Part shown: in pieces, positions 23,742 to 36,100 of the stretch
Layout: each line of letters opens with the position of its first letter
How positions within the stretch are numbered: position 1 is the first letter of the stretch
Assembly (NCBI RefSeq): GCF_027580225.2
Contig: NC_073358.2
Coordinates: forward strand, 27,492,501 to 27,556,500
DNA length: 64,000 nt
Direction of reading: 5' to 3'
Origin: Misgurnus anguillicaudatus
Lineage: Eukaryota > Chordata > Actinopteri > Cypriniformes > Cobitidae
The notes under the pieces: model-generated
Databases searched by the model: none
Told to the model about the DNA's origin: nothing
What the model saw: only the letters and a program-made list of their open reading frames with translations
Position numbers and translations under genes: made by a program

Positions 23742-23860
23742 ATGACAGGCCATTGAATTGTAAGAAAATAATGCACACCACTTCGCGGAGTGCCGTTACG
23801 CTGCAGGTGTGCATTATTTTCAAATAATTCATAGGACTGGAGTCAATTATTCTGCTTATA
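23742..23860. repeat. Hairpin repeat
   Basis: GAAAATAATGCACACC and GGTGTGCATTATTTTC form an inverted pair around a short GC-rich loop, with wider imperfect symmetry (GGCCATTGAATTGTA facing AATAATTCATAGGACT). Confidence 0.65.
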
Positions 23861-24109
23861 CCACGTTACCACAAACATTGCTTTGGTGCCTATTTTTAAG
23901 ACATTTGACAAGTTAGGTGTGTGGTTATCAAAAAATAATGCATACCCGTGTAACATTCAGAATACAGCATTCAACAGACCCGTGGTATAAGTGAGTGTGG
24001 CTCTCAGGTACATCCATGTATATTTTATGTAATATTTTACATGGGTGTACCTGATTCACAAGAGAGCAAATATGTGAATACTGTATGAGTGTATACGTCT
24101 GTCCTAAAT

Positions 24110-24715
24110 CAAGGGTTCTCCAAGTGTGGTCCTCAGAGCAATTTCTAACCAGGGGGTCTTCAAAATAATTTACTATGAATGATAAAGTTTGCTGTATTAT
24201 TAAACAGTGTGTTTACATATGGTGTTATCGAATGATTGTGACATATTACAACAAATAGTCATACTGTAAACCACTCACTTCACTTAAAAAATAAATTCTC
24301 AGTATTCAAGAGTGCAATGAATTGTTCCTGCTTCAATATTTCAGTTTCACAAGTAAATCTGAGCCGATTCTATCTAAATAAATACAAATTTGTGGCTATT
24401 ATATTTAGTTTGGTTTAATTGAGGACAATAATGGAAGTGTTTTAGGTAACTTTAAATTAGTAATTTTAATGTTTAGGTTTCTAAGTCTTACCCCATTGCT
24501 ACTGTCCAAATGCAATATAAATTACCATCAGTTTGAAGGCACATATGTGGTATTAACATGATATTAACATAAATTGTGTTTTTGTTTCATCACATTTAGG
24601 TTTATAAAAAGAAATTATAAAAGTAGTTCAATATATGAGTACAAATTGTGGTAAGCATGCTTCATAACAGTTAAGATTATTATGTTGAGAATCACCAACA
24701 TTTTGAGAACCCCTG
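24110..24715. mobile_element. hAT-like element, degraded
   Basis: The left end CAAGGGTTCTCCAAGTGTGG and the right end TTTTGAGAACCCCTG are the CAGGGGTTCTCAAA type of hAT termini. No clean target duplication remains. Confidence 0.6.
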
Positions 24716-25384
24716 CATCAATGCAGACAAATTCACCGAATTTGAGTCATAGCCAAAGTCCCCCTACTGTACATAACATGACCCCCACTGAAATCTGAGT
24801 GGATGTCTGTGTGTTGAGGATAACCCCCTCCTACGGGTCACCACTGACCAACAAGAAATGACAAAATTGCCACCACTTTGCTCCGCCTACAACCTTGTGG
24901 TTGATTTCTACTTCTCTGTTTCTGGCCCCTCACTCCTCTTATTGTAGCAGTTACCAGCAAGAATCATGAGAGAGGGTTTGGTAGACTTCCTTGAACTTGG
25001 AATAAATGTCCAAACTACAAAAAGTACCAAATATCATACAAATACTCACCGTGACATTTAACAAGGTCATATGATGCGATTTCTTTATTTACGTTTGTCT
25101 TTGGAGTGTTACAAGCTGTTTGTGCATATAGTTGGCATTTGGACGATATTCTTTCTTAAAGTGAAGGCCCATTCACCCTAAAACGCCTCATTCAAACACG
25201 GCACCACATAACTACGTCACTGACAAGTGCATATCTATACTTCAAAGTGGCCAGCGAGGTCCGGAAAGCACCGCCAAAGCTCTTCTTGGACAGTGTGAGC
25301 ATCCAGGAGAATTGAACTCAGGTCAACTTTATGCTAATAAGCAATGACAAAAACTAACAGTAGTAAAAACGTCAGGGTATAACT

Positions 25385-25656
25385 ACACTGCAAAACGTAA
25401 AAGTTAACTCAACTCAAACCATTTAAGTGAACCGGTTGCATTAGTTTTAAAACACATACATTTGAGTACTGCGAACTTAAACAAATTGAGTCATATGCAG
25501 TTATGCAGCTACACTTAAGTTCTAAATATAAGTGCATAATTGCACATGACTCAAGTTCACAGTACCCAAACCCATGTGCTTCAAAACTTAAATGGTCTAC
25601 TGCAACCGGTTTACTTAAATGGTTTGAGTTGGGTTAACTGTTAGGTTTTACAGTGT
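25385..25656. mobile_element. Foldback MITE
   Basis: The whole segment is close to its own reverse complement: ACACTGCAAAACGTAAAAGT at the left, TTAGGTTTTACAGTGT at the right, with CTCAAACCATTTAAGTGAAC facing TTACTTAAATGGTTTGAG. Confidence 0.75.
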
Positions 25657-25763
25657 ATAATTGCAACAATAATGTACAATATGTGGAAAATAATGTGTTT
25701 TTTTCCTTAAACAGCGTAAACAGATTGCATTACAAGAAAAAACACAAAATAATGTTTTTTTAA

Positions 25764-26058
25764 AGGGCCGCTAATCTAGGTGTTTACAGCAATATAAAAA
25801 TAGTCTCTGGTATCCTCAGAATAAGTCTGTAAAGTTTTGGCTCAATATACATCACAGATCTTTCATTATACGATGTTGAACATTGCCATTTGGCCCAACA
25901 GTATGTTTTTTGTGACTGTTGCGGTTTAAATGAGATTACACAAAGAAGAATAAATGGATTTGTATAATAACAGGATGTTTCTGCGCACACACACTGGCGA
26001 CTCATTTTCTGATAGAAACACATTTGACTGAAAGTGCATTTTCTAGGTTAGGGGGCCT
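25764..26058. mobile_element. TTAA-flanked AGG element
   Basis: TTAA at 25760-25763 is followed by AGGGCCGC, and GGGGGCCT is followed by TTAA at 26059-26062. The interior has low symmetry and does not code. A block (GTTTTGGCTCAATATACATCAC) resembles parts of the elements at 37487 and 48520. Confidence 0.6.
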
Positions 26059-26062
26059 TTAA

Positions 26063-27052
26063 GCAACATCACATGACTCCTTTAAGTGTTTAAACTGCTT
26101 ACACAGCTATTATCGTTTATCAATCTAAAAATCTATACATAATGTGAAGCATTTAAAAAAAAATTGTAAAAAAGCTAAGTAAAATTAGATTAGAGAAGAA
26201 ATGTTTTAAATTCTGTACTACTAGGTTCTTTCTCACCAAAAAAATGTTTTATGACATTAACTACTTTCCATGAAAATAAATATTTCTTTGCCCCTATAGA
26301 AGAACACAAAATATTCTTTGAAAAATAAGTCACGACTCATTCGATTTTGCATAAATTTGTACATACAGTACCACGAAATGTTGTAAATGTCACTTATTTC
26401 TACTAAGAATTATAACTACAAAGCAAATGGATGTTGTTAAAGCATTTTTTTTACCTTAGACAGTAAACACCACCAAAGTCAAACTAAACATTTGTTCTGT
26501 GAGATGAAACGTCTTTTTTTTACATTACTGCATTGTAAATAAAGCTGACCAACAAAATGTAAGGGAGAGGAAGAAAAACAGCAGTGGAAGGAAGTGTTGC
26601 TCAACCCAAAACTACTCGGATTAAAACACGAAGTGATGCTCATGTGGTGTAACTGTGGTTTTACATCACCAAATATACCGCAACTCAGATTTCCATTTAG
26701 ATACTCTCTACAAATATTACTGCACATAACATCTGTGGAATAAGTGTTAACCATCTTCTTTTAAATGCTTGTCATATGAATTGCCTAAAATCGCAAAGCC
26801 CCATATTTAATATATTTTTTGACAGAGACTGAAATCGTGTGGCGTTATAATGGATATTCCCTCAAAAGAGGAGAGATATAGAAAAAAGTTTTGTAGTAGT
26901 CGGATATCCCAGTTTAGACAAATTGAAAGAGAGTGATCCCCAGTAATTTGATAGACATTGGGAATGTACAAGAATAATACAGAGGGTTTTTTTTCAACCT
27001 AACATTTTTTTATTTCTACATGAATTTCATTTGTGTCAAAAAAAAAACATTC
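26063..27052. other. Intergenic DNA, nothing recognised
   Basis: AT-rich. A 91-codon minus-strand frame at 26479-26754 has no recognised domain and background composition. Confidence 0.4.
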
Positions 27053-27326
27053 GGTAACACTTTACAATAAGATTCATTAGTTAATGTATTAAACATGAAC
27101 AATACATTTGTTACAGTATTTATTAATCTTTGTTAATGCTAGTTACAAAAAATAAAGCTTTAAGTTGTTTGTTCATGTTAGTTCACAGTGCATTAACTAA
27201 CATTAACAAGATTAGTATTAGTAATTGTTGAATTAACATTAACAAAGATTAATAAATGTTGTATAAGTGCAGTTCATTATTAGTTCATATTAACTCATGT
27301 AGTTAACCTTATTGTAAAGTTTTACC
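27053..27326. mobile_element. Inverted-repeat element (GGTAACACTTTACAATA type)
   Basis: GGTAACACTTTACAATAAG at the left faces CTTATTGTAAAGTTTTACC at the right. A related copy is at 29780-30027. This end sequence is very common in zebrafish-type genomes. Confidence 0.75.
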
Positions 27327-28787
27327 CAACATTCCAGGTCACACTCCAGGATCTGATTGCACTTAATTTTGCTTCTGTTTGTAAACTGTGTTCCTAAAAT
27401 CCTAAATCCATAAATTATAATGAATAAAATATGTTTAACTACAGCGCTTACACAGCAAGATCATTCAGAATTCTTAATATTAACATCAAAACAACAGCAG
27501 CATATTTCACTAATGCACACATGTGTACACTAGCTGTGTATGAAAAGCTGTGTTATTTTCAACCCAGTATTGGGTCAAAAAGGGATGAGCCCCGCCTGTT
27601 GGGTTGTTTAACCCATTGTTGGGTCAAATATAAACATTTTCTGGGATAATTTCAATCCAGCTACTGGGCTCGTCCCTTTTTTAGAGTGTAGTAGAGCCTA
27701 ATCATATGAACATATAGGCTAAAACATAGTTGTGTGTCACAGGTTTAAAAAAACAGAGGATGGTTATGCAAACTCTTAAAATGCTGGGATGTTTGTAACC
27801 CAAATATGGACTAACCCAGCCACTGGTTTTAAATTAACTGGTTTTAAATTAACCAAACCATTTGTTGAACTAACCAATTTTTTTTTGTGTATAAATTCCC
27901 AAAAGTGTTTGGGTTTGCCCGTTTTACCCAACCATTGGTTAAAAACAACTCAGTACCTAGAATTTTTTGGCAGACTGGTAAGTCACATATGATTATCGCA
28001 TTACACAACTAAGATAAAAGCCTAGAAACACTCATAAACAGACATAAATCTAGAAAAAGTACATAGCACATATGCCTCTGCAATAAAAGCAACTTATTAA
28101 TAAATTACATTCCACACAGCTGTGATTATACAAATCCACAATGCATTGAAGGTCTGTAGATCAAAACTAGAAACCGGTTTGATGTATGTGCGTGTAGATG
28201 TTTCGATTATGTGGTCTCGTCATTTGAGGAGGTACTTTTTATGAATGTACCCACCAGGTGGTTCTTTATTTTACTGGAGCAAAACAGAAATTTCGTTTTT
28301 ATGTAGAAAACTGCAGTTGAGTAAGACATGTCAGAAAGAGAGAGACTAGCTATAAGGAAGCTAAGAGGGTGTTCCCCAAAGGGACTATTATGAGTTTCCA
28401 CCATGGGTCTTCAAGGGGGTTGAGTAAACATTAGGAAGACACTAAAACTTCTATAATTAGGATAAGCTGCAAAGTTGTGATATTTGTATTTTGTGTGTCA
28501 ATTTTTCTACTTTGTTTAGCTATATTCCTGCGGTTATATAACAATATTAACTATAACTGCAGAAAAATTAATAAAGAATTAATAACAAATATTAATGAGT
28601 ATTTGAAAATCGATTTGTCTCTCATAACGCAAATGAAAATACAGTAGGCTATCCCACAGCAAGACTACTGTACTTCTTGAAACTCCTTAAGTGAAAACAC
28701 TTATGACACCCGGCTGAAACAAAATAAAGGGGAAACAAGAAACGAAGCGGCATTCCCGAAACATAACGAAACAGAAAGACGCATCAT
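27327..28787. other. Intergenic DNA upstream of the cytokine gene
   Basis: Contains short self-similar blocks (CCCAGTATTGGGTCAAAAAGGGATG facing CTGGGCTCGTCCCTTTTTTA in part, about 27560-27690), probably an old MITE. Otherwise nothing recognised. The 3' part should include the cytokine promoter. Confidence 0.4.
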
Positions 28788-28795
28788 TATATAAA
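28788..28795 (+). promoter_or_regulatory. TATA box of the cytokine gene
   Basis: TATATAAA. It would start transcription near 28820 and give a short non-coding first exon ending at 28866 (TTCAAG followed by donor GTGAGC). Confidence 0.65.
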
Positions 28796-29282
28796 CATGT
28801 CGCATATCGCACCTCATCACTTCACATCACTGACAACGATTGATCGATCAAGTGCTAATATTCAAGGTGAGCGCCATCTTTTATATAAAACAAAACAGGA
28901 GTAGCCTAACAGAAGTTGTACAGGGGATTTGTTTACGTTTTTATATATTTTATGTTTTAAGTATTGATTAACAAACTAATATTAGACTATTTGGCAGCAA
29001 ACGAGATGGGTTTAAACAGGTGCAACAAGTGCAATCTTAATAGACTGTTTTTTTTAATAAAAGTGTATATATTTCCAACATTCATGTCATGTGTGAAATC
29101 AAACGACATGTTTTATAATAAAGTAAATTTAAGTGTATTTAGTAGGCTATATTTAAGGTCTGTTTTTTTTTTACCTTAATGTGATAGGCTATGCTGTGAT
29201 TAGTTAGTTGATTTACAACATGTGAAATTTGAACATTGTTATGCATTGGTGATCTGATAATGAATACATACATTTCTCTCAG

Positions 29283-31864
29283 ATGTTTTGCCGGTGTCTA
29301 CCTGTTGTGTGCATCCTACTGATGTGTCTGGTGTTTGAGAGTCATTCCTCTCCTCGTGGTCAAAGGGGGTCGCTGTCTTTTTCCAATTCACTGCGTCTCA
29401 CGCGCGCTATCCGCACACATGTCCAGAAATTGCTCAACCGATACGTAAGAAACATTTGCATTTTAACTAAGCATAAAACAAGACACGCATTACTGATCAA
29501 TATGGTTGATTCTACACTATACTACTGGTATATTATTCAGTTCTTGTTATTAATTTTTCATGTTATGTTTTTGTCAGAAGAAACAGCTGTTTGGTGACGA
29601 GCTCTTTGAAAACAGAGAATTAATGCTGAGCTCATTACCGGCTGTCACTGTCTCTTATAATAACTGGATACAAATGCAGGTGTGTTTGCTTTTACTTTTT
29701 TAATCTTTTAAATAAATAATCATTAAATTCATTTTTTTTTCAAAATATGTTTAAAAAAATAAATTATATACAATATTTTGGTAGCACTTTACAATAAGGT
29801 TGTATTACAGTATTACACAATTAATGTATTAGTAAATGTGCAGTTAAAACATGTTATATTCATTTATGTTAACAGTTACAACTTATGATTTTATAAATGT
29901 ATTAATAAGTGCAGAAAGTAACATGAACAAAGATTAATTAAAGATGTAGACGTATTGTTTATTGTTCGTTTATGTTAGCTAATGTATTAACTAATGGTTA
30001 ACAACAACCTTATTTTAAAGTGTAACCAATATTTTATAACGCCTTAGTTTTACATAATTGGTGAATTAATACATTTCTCAAAATTTTTAGGGTTTATCCT
30101 ATTATATATAAAGGCTTTATTCCTCCCTCTATAATACATAAAATATGCTTTTTCTTTAAAAATAAAATCGAATGTTTTTACTGCACTGTAAAAAAAAATC
30201 TGTAGAAATTACAGTATTTCTGGGTATTACTGGCAACTAGCTGCCAGTAACTTACTGTAGATTTTACATTTATGTTATTTACTGGCAACAGTTTGTTCAA
30301 AGTTAAATGAACATGAAACATTGTCAGTCTTTATCTTTTACAGTAAGCTGCATAATTACAGCAATTTTTTCACAGTGCATAATTACAGCAAATTCTTTTT
30401 GCACAGTTTTAACTAAACTTTTAATTTAGAACAAAGTTTATTGGTAACATTTTGGAAGGAAAATGTTTATTGGGTCCAAGGCTTGTCCAAAAACATTTAG
30501 GGCCCATATTTATGTCACTAAAACTAAAATCCTCCTGAATTTTTTTTTTTTTTTTGATCAAGGTCATGATTAAGATTTTTTACAGAATGTTAGTTTGATA
30601 AAGTTTCATTAAGATTTCAAGTATCAGAATGCTTCTAACTAAAAAAATTCCACTTTGTTTTACTGTATGAGATTGGTGATACAGTTGTTAACACAATGTG
30701 TTTGCTTAGGACATTGAGCGTTTGCAATTGGCCTCTCACCACCTTCAAACCTTCTGGACTCACCTGGAAGATCAACGGCAGCAATTAGAGAAAGAGAAGG
30801 ATGGAAATAGAAAAGAACCGAGAAGAGATAAGCGTGGAAGGCCTCAGTTCACCTTATTTCAAAGCTTTATGGCTCTACAAATAGATCTGCGGGACCTAAT
30901 GAGACAAGTCAACACTCAGGTACAAATCACAGCTTGCTACTGTAGATGCATAAGCACCTTTCAAATATGAAACCACTTCAGCAATCTGTGAGCCAGCGTC
31001 ATGCCTTCTTAAGAAGAAGCTTAATGTATGCTGTTCAACATTCACAGTATTTCACAACTCGGATGATCAAATCATCATGCATCATTGCTATTGCCGTTAC
31101 AAAACAAAGGGGCTATCAGCAGAACATCCACAAAAATTCCAAGGGGAATTTTGTAAGGCATATAGAAAAAATTGTCATAGCTTAGTAGTAGCCTAACAAA
31201 CACATTGGCATGTGGTCTACTTCATGATCTATTGCAACAAGTACAGACTAGACTGATTATAAAGAGACCACTGCTTTTATTTTACTGCGTGTTTGTACTA
31301 TCAAGGTTTTCTAGGAAACATCATGGCGTTTTTCTCTCTGCTCTGCACTTTGGCTTCAATTTCACTATGAACACATTTAACAAAAATAGCCTAAAAATCA
31401 TGCTTCTCTGTTTCTATCCTCAGCTGGAGAGTCTCACTGCCAAACAGAACTCTGATTCTACATCTCCTCAGCCCTCTTCCTTATACTCCACTTCAACCTC
31501 CAGTCCGATTCCCAGCACGCATACATCCACAGCGAGCACCACTCTCCAGACCTCATCCCACACTGATGCTCCCCAAAGCTCCACGCAATTCACTGTAAAA
31601 TCAACTGAAACCTCGATCGCATCCAACACAAAACTTTCTGCAGAAACCTTTGTAGGTGTCACAGTGACAAAACCCACCCAGACATCAACAGTCCATCATT
31701 CAAGGGGACGCCAGCCCTCCGTAGACAAGCAGAAGACAGACGTTCTGTCCTCAGGGACGTCCCGCTGGGTCCAGCATCTGAAGGGGTACGTTATACTGAG
31801 AGATCTAGAGCGGTACCTGAGCAGATTGGCACGTGATTACACTATACTCCGAGCTAAACACTGA
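29283..31864 (+). CDS. Secreted IL-6/LIF-family cytokine, M17-like
   Basis: Predicted four-helix cytokine signalling through gp130-type receptors. Coding exons: 29283-29444, 29578-29679, 30710-30919 and 31424-31864, all introns GT-AG and in phase 0, total 304 residues. The start ATG is immediately after the acceptor of exon 2, behind a non-coding exon ending at 28866. Residues 1-22 form a signal peptide (MFCRCLPVVCILLMCLVFES). Helical segments follow in exons 2-4 (THVQKLLNRY; LASHHLQTFWTHLEDQ; FQSFMALQIDLRDLMRQV), and the last helix closes exon 5 (WVQHLKGYVILRDLERYLSR). Between the last two helices lies a stretch of about 95 residues extremely rich in Ser and Thr. The intron pattern and final helix suggest the IL-6 family; fish M17, a LIF/OSM-like cytokine, is the best guess from memory. 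CLCF1, CNTF or CTF1 relatives are alternatives. AU-rich elements in the 3' UTR fit a cytokine. Confidence 0.72.
29780..30027. mobile_element. Inverted-repeat element in cytokine intron
   Basis: GGTAGCACTTTACAATAAGG faces CCTTATTTTAAAGTGTAACC. Same family as 27053-27326, inserted in the intron after the second coding exon. Confidence 0.7.
30184..30385. repeat. CTGTAAAAAA-type degenerate inverted repeat
   Basis: CACTGTAAAAAAAAATCTGT near the left, with TTTTTTCACAGTG at the right and AACTAGCTGCCAGTAACT in the middle. Likely an old MITE in the same cytokine intron. Confidence 0.45.
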
Positions 31865-32007
31865 CAAACAAACCAAGGAGACAACAATCAAAAGAAGTAT
31901 TTAACAAACATTCACACATACAGTAATTGAATACACTAACATTTACATCCGCATACAACTGAGTCACAGTCGCTGTTTACCTAATTTATGAGAATTACTG
32001 TATTATT

Positions 32008-32466
32008 ATTTAATTATTTATTATTTTTTTCTACTATTTGATTATTGTGATGACAAATATGATGCGTGGAAAGTGTTATGTCAGTATTAGAATATATTTC
32101 AGGCAGCTTGTGCTTCCTTTCCACAATATTTAGGAAAAAGGATGTTTACCACAGTATTATGTTTTACAGTATTAATGAAAAAGTCAAGAACAAAGTCGGT
32201 TCATTTCATGTTTTTTATTACTTCAGGTTATCTTCATGCTCTGTTTGAAATGTATTTAAACTTTGTTTACATTAGAAAATTTGACAGAAATTACAAGTTA
32301 GCTATTCTCGAAAACCAAAATTCCCCAAACACCCCACTTCCCTCCTTGGCTGATAATCAGCCAATCAGAGCAGAGTATGATGAGATATTAACTTTATATT
32401 CCCTTTCTTTGTCTATCCCCTGTACTTTCCACCTTGTGTTATTTATTAAATTATTTATTTTATTTA
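32008..32466 (+). promoter_or_regulatory. AU-rich elements in the cytokine 3' UTR
   Basis: ATTTA pentamers occur at 32008-32012, 32016-32020, 32441-32445, 32453-32457 and 32462-32466 in T-rich context. Such elements shorten mRNA half-life in many cytokine transcripts; their activity here is inferred. Confidence 0.6.
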
Positions 32467-32544
32467 TGTGTAATGTATGCTAAACATGCAATATTTATTA
32501 TAAGTGCAGTGAAGTATTTTTTGTACAACTTGTATCATGTATTT

Positions 32545-32550
32545 AATAAA
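32545..32550 (+). terminator. Poly(A) signal of the cytokine gene
   Basis: AATAAA followed 15-25 bases later by a GT-rich stretch (CAGTGTGTGCTC). It predicts a 3' UTR of about 700 bases. Confidence 0.65.
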
Positions 32551-32570
32551 ATGATTGAGAAGCACTTACA

Positions 32571-33152
32571 GTGTGTGCTCATTTGTTTCAACAAAGTCAC
32601 ATGCATGTTGTAACTGATCTGTTTCCAAACACCAGCTGCAACTAGTTCTTTGACGACTTAACTGAAAATAAATCAAATGTAACAGGCCTTCATATTGCTC
32701 ATGGGCCTTTGAATTCAATACAAATTATTATCGTCAAAAAGTTTTTTTTTCCAAAACTAAAAATGATGATCATTTTGCACTGACAAATTGTTATGTTATC
32801 TGATGAGCATCTGCAGTATATTTTGTAGTTTTAGATGACTAGCTAATAATATTTCAAATAATATAGTATATTTGCAGTAAAGATTGACAATAACAATAAA
32901 CATATGTATCACATATCTCATTTGATTATTTAGTAAAAAGAAAATATGACTCATCAATTCATTTACAAAGTCATCATTATATATATTGTAAATGCAACCT
33001 CAGTATTCCAAGAAGTGATCAAACAAAAATGCTTAATAAACATTTGCTGATGTGTGGCTTGACATTTAGCATAAAACGCATAATCTGGCTTTTTTAGTGA
33101 TTGGCTATTGACTGAAATGACAATGATCCATCCTGCTGATCTCATTGGCTGA
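32571..33152. other. Convergent intergenic gap between cytokine and myosin
   Basis: AT-rich, no gene or repeat recognised. It must hold the myosin 3' UTR and cleavage site; no clear minus-strand AATAAA was seen. Confidence 0.4.
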
Positions 33153-36100
33153 TTATGACATCTGAGGTGCGGTCTGAAAAAAGAGGAAGCAGATATTACA
33201 TAGTAAGGATTAGTGTGTCTGCATGCAAACAGTTTTGCTAAATAAACTGTTTAGCATTAAAAATCAACTGCATACATGTAAAAATGAATGAATATTAAAA
33301 TGAAATTAAACCTTTTTGAACCAAATCAACCTGTTGGTTTTTGACCTCATAATTTGTATTTCTGCAACCTCACTACATAACCAAAACCATTTCACTTCCC
33401 CAGTTTTGTTTTTGTTTTTGTTTGCGTGTGCTTGCATGCGCTTGCATGCATGTGTGTATGAGTGTGTGTGTACCTGGTAATCATCACATTGTGGGGACCA
33501 ATACCAGTAAATTTGTGACCTCATAGGGACATTTTGAGGGGACCCTGAGGAAACATGCTTATAAATCAAACAGAATAATGTTTATTGAAAATCTAAGGTA
33601 CAAGAGAGTTTTCTGTGATGGTTGGGGTTAGGGAATAGAATATACAGTTTGTACGGTATAAAAACCATTATGTCTATGGAATGTCCCCACAAAACATGGA
33701 AACCAGTGAGTGTGTGGTGTGTGTGCGTGTGTGTGTGTGTGTAGCTCACCACAGACAGGTGCCCCTTCCTGATCTTTATCACACGCAGCACCTGACCAAG
33801 GGTGAAATGTATCACTCCCTCCTTTCCCCTCGCTATAGCAAACTTGATACTGGAAGGCAATAAATGCAATTTTAAGCTTTAAACCCGTTGGTTGTAGGAA
33901 AATATATGGAAAAAATACTATAAATTAATAATTAGAGATACAATTTATTAAATAAATCAAGGAATTGTACAACTGGACATTGTATAGTGCACATAAACAC
34001 ACACCTGTCCTGACTGATGTTAACATGGTGCATCTTGTCTGCCATGATAGCCAGTTTGGTGACGGCCTCGATCACGTGATCACATTGCAGCACAAGGTCA
34101 CCCTGGATGTCAAAAGGCCAAAAGGTTAAAGGTTACAGCACAGACAGAAAACGACTCCGGACCAGATCCACACCGGATCAATTACAGACAATAACACTTG
34201 TCTCACCTTATGCTTACTGTCAGCTGTGGGAACGTGCAAAACAAAGAATCCATCGCTGAGAGAACTTACAGAGATGCCTGCAAAGAGAAATAATGCAGTT
34301 GCTTAAAGGTGCAGTGTGTACATTTTAGCGGCATCTAGTGGTAAGATGGGGAATTGCAACCAACGACTCAGTCCACTGTTCACCCCTCGCTTTTGAACAC
34401 ATAGAGAAGCTACGCTACGAAAAACATGTTATTGACGGAGACAACTTAGTAAAAAAAGTTTGTCCATTAAGGGCTTCTGTAGAAACATGGCGGCACAAAA
34501 TGGCGACTTCCTTGTAAGGGGACCCTCGGTGTATACAGATAAAAATGTCTTATTCTAAGGTAATAAAAACATAACGGTTCATTATAAAAAAGTCTTTATA
34601 CACCCCTAATAATATAGTTTTGTATATTATTAGTATTTCTGGCCAGAGATTCTTTTAAAAATTACACACTGCACCTTTAAAATTTTGAAAAGTAGGCATT
34701 GTAAAGTAAAAATAGTCAAAAAGTTCAGCTTTGCACCTAAAGAGTTTACATTAGTAGCTCTAAGATACATATTGGTATCTCAAAGGTACATACTGTATTG
34801 GTACAAAATGTATATCAAAGGGTACATACACTCACCTAAAGGATTATTAGGAACACCTGTTCAATTTCTCATTAATGCAATGATGTAATGGTGTGGGGGA
34901 TGTTTTCTTGGCACACTTTAGGCCCCTAAGTGCCAATTGGGCATCGTTTAAATGCCCCGGCCTACCTGAGCATTGTTTCTGACCATGTCCATCCCTTTAT
35001 GTCCACCATGTACCCATCCTCTGATGGCTACTTCCAGCAGGATAATGCACCATGTCACAAAGCTCAAAACATTTTAAATTGATTTCTTGAACATGACAAT
35101 GAGTTCACTAAAATGTACTAATGGCCCCCAAAGTCACCAGATCTCAACCCAATAGAGCATCTTTGGGGTGTGGTGGAACAGGAGCTTCATACCCTGGATG
35201 TGCATCCCACAAATCTCCATCAACTGCAAGATGCTATCCTATCAATATGGGCCAACATTTTTAAAGAACGCTTTCAGCACCTTGTTGAATTATTGCCACG
35301 TAGAATTAAGGCAGTTCTGAAGGCAAAAGGGGGTCAAACACAGTATTAGTATGGTGTTCCTAATAATCCTTTAGGTGAGTGTATTTAGACCACTTTTTTC
35401 TAACAGTGTAGTATTACGTTAGAGTGGGATGAGGTTGAGCTGGATTACAGTAACTTTACCCAGCAATGTGCTGTAGTCGATGCGTTGTTTGATTTTTGCT
35501 TCCTGCACCAGCACAGCAGCAGAAGTGGTCAGCAGTAGCTGACGAGTACGTGCATGGAAACCATGCCGATCATATTTGATGACAGCGATACCATACTAAC
35601 AGAGAATGACAGTTCAAAGAAGATCAATGACACATCACAAAGTGAAAAAAGCATAAAAATCATAAGACAAATGCATCATATCATATGACAAATGCATTGA
35701 ATGTGAAAAGTAATTACTAATGACACTTTGTATAAAATATAAAAGAGTACACAAAAGGCATATACAAAGATTTACAGTACCTTCACTTTGTTGTCATTCC
35801 CAAGAGTCTGCCGTACTTTGAGATTGATTTCCTCAGGCTCTGTAGTAGTAATGATGTGTCAATAGGTGTCAGTATTACCTTGCATGTGTATTGCATGTGT
35901 TTTATCGTAAAGGACTCATGTGTGCTGTGGGTATTACCTAGCCTGGTGGAAACGAAAAGTTTGGGAATGCTTTGAGGGTAGCAGTCCTTCTGGCTTCTAA
36001 AGATTGCACTGGCAACAACCTTTTGTTCCAACTGCAGATATTAAAAGTATAGAAAATTGTTTATCTATGCATGTGTATAGGATGTCTACGTTGCATTGTA

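Noticed and set aside
28797..28866. ATG at 28797 with an open frame into the cytokine exon 1 donor
   Set aside because: It lies immediately after the TATA box, upstream of the expected transcription start, and the frame does not lead into a signal peptide.
31205..31423. Upstream extension of the 219-codon frame that contains the last cytokine exon
   Set aside because: It runs through intron sequence; the acceptor CAG at 31421-31423 gives an in-frame join with the previous exon.
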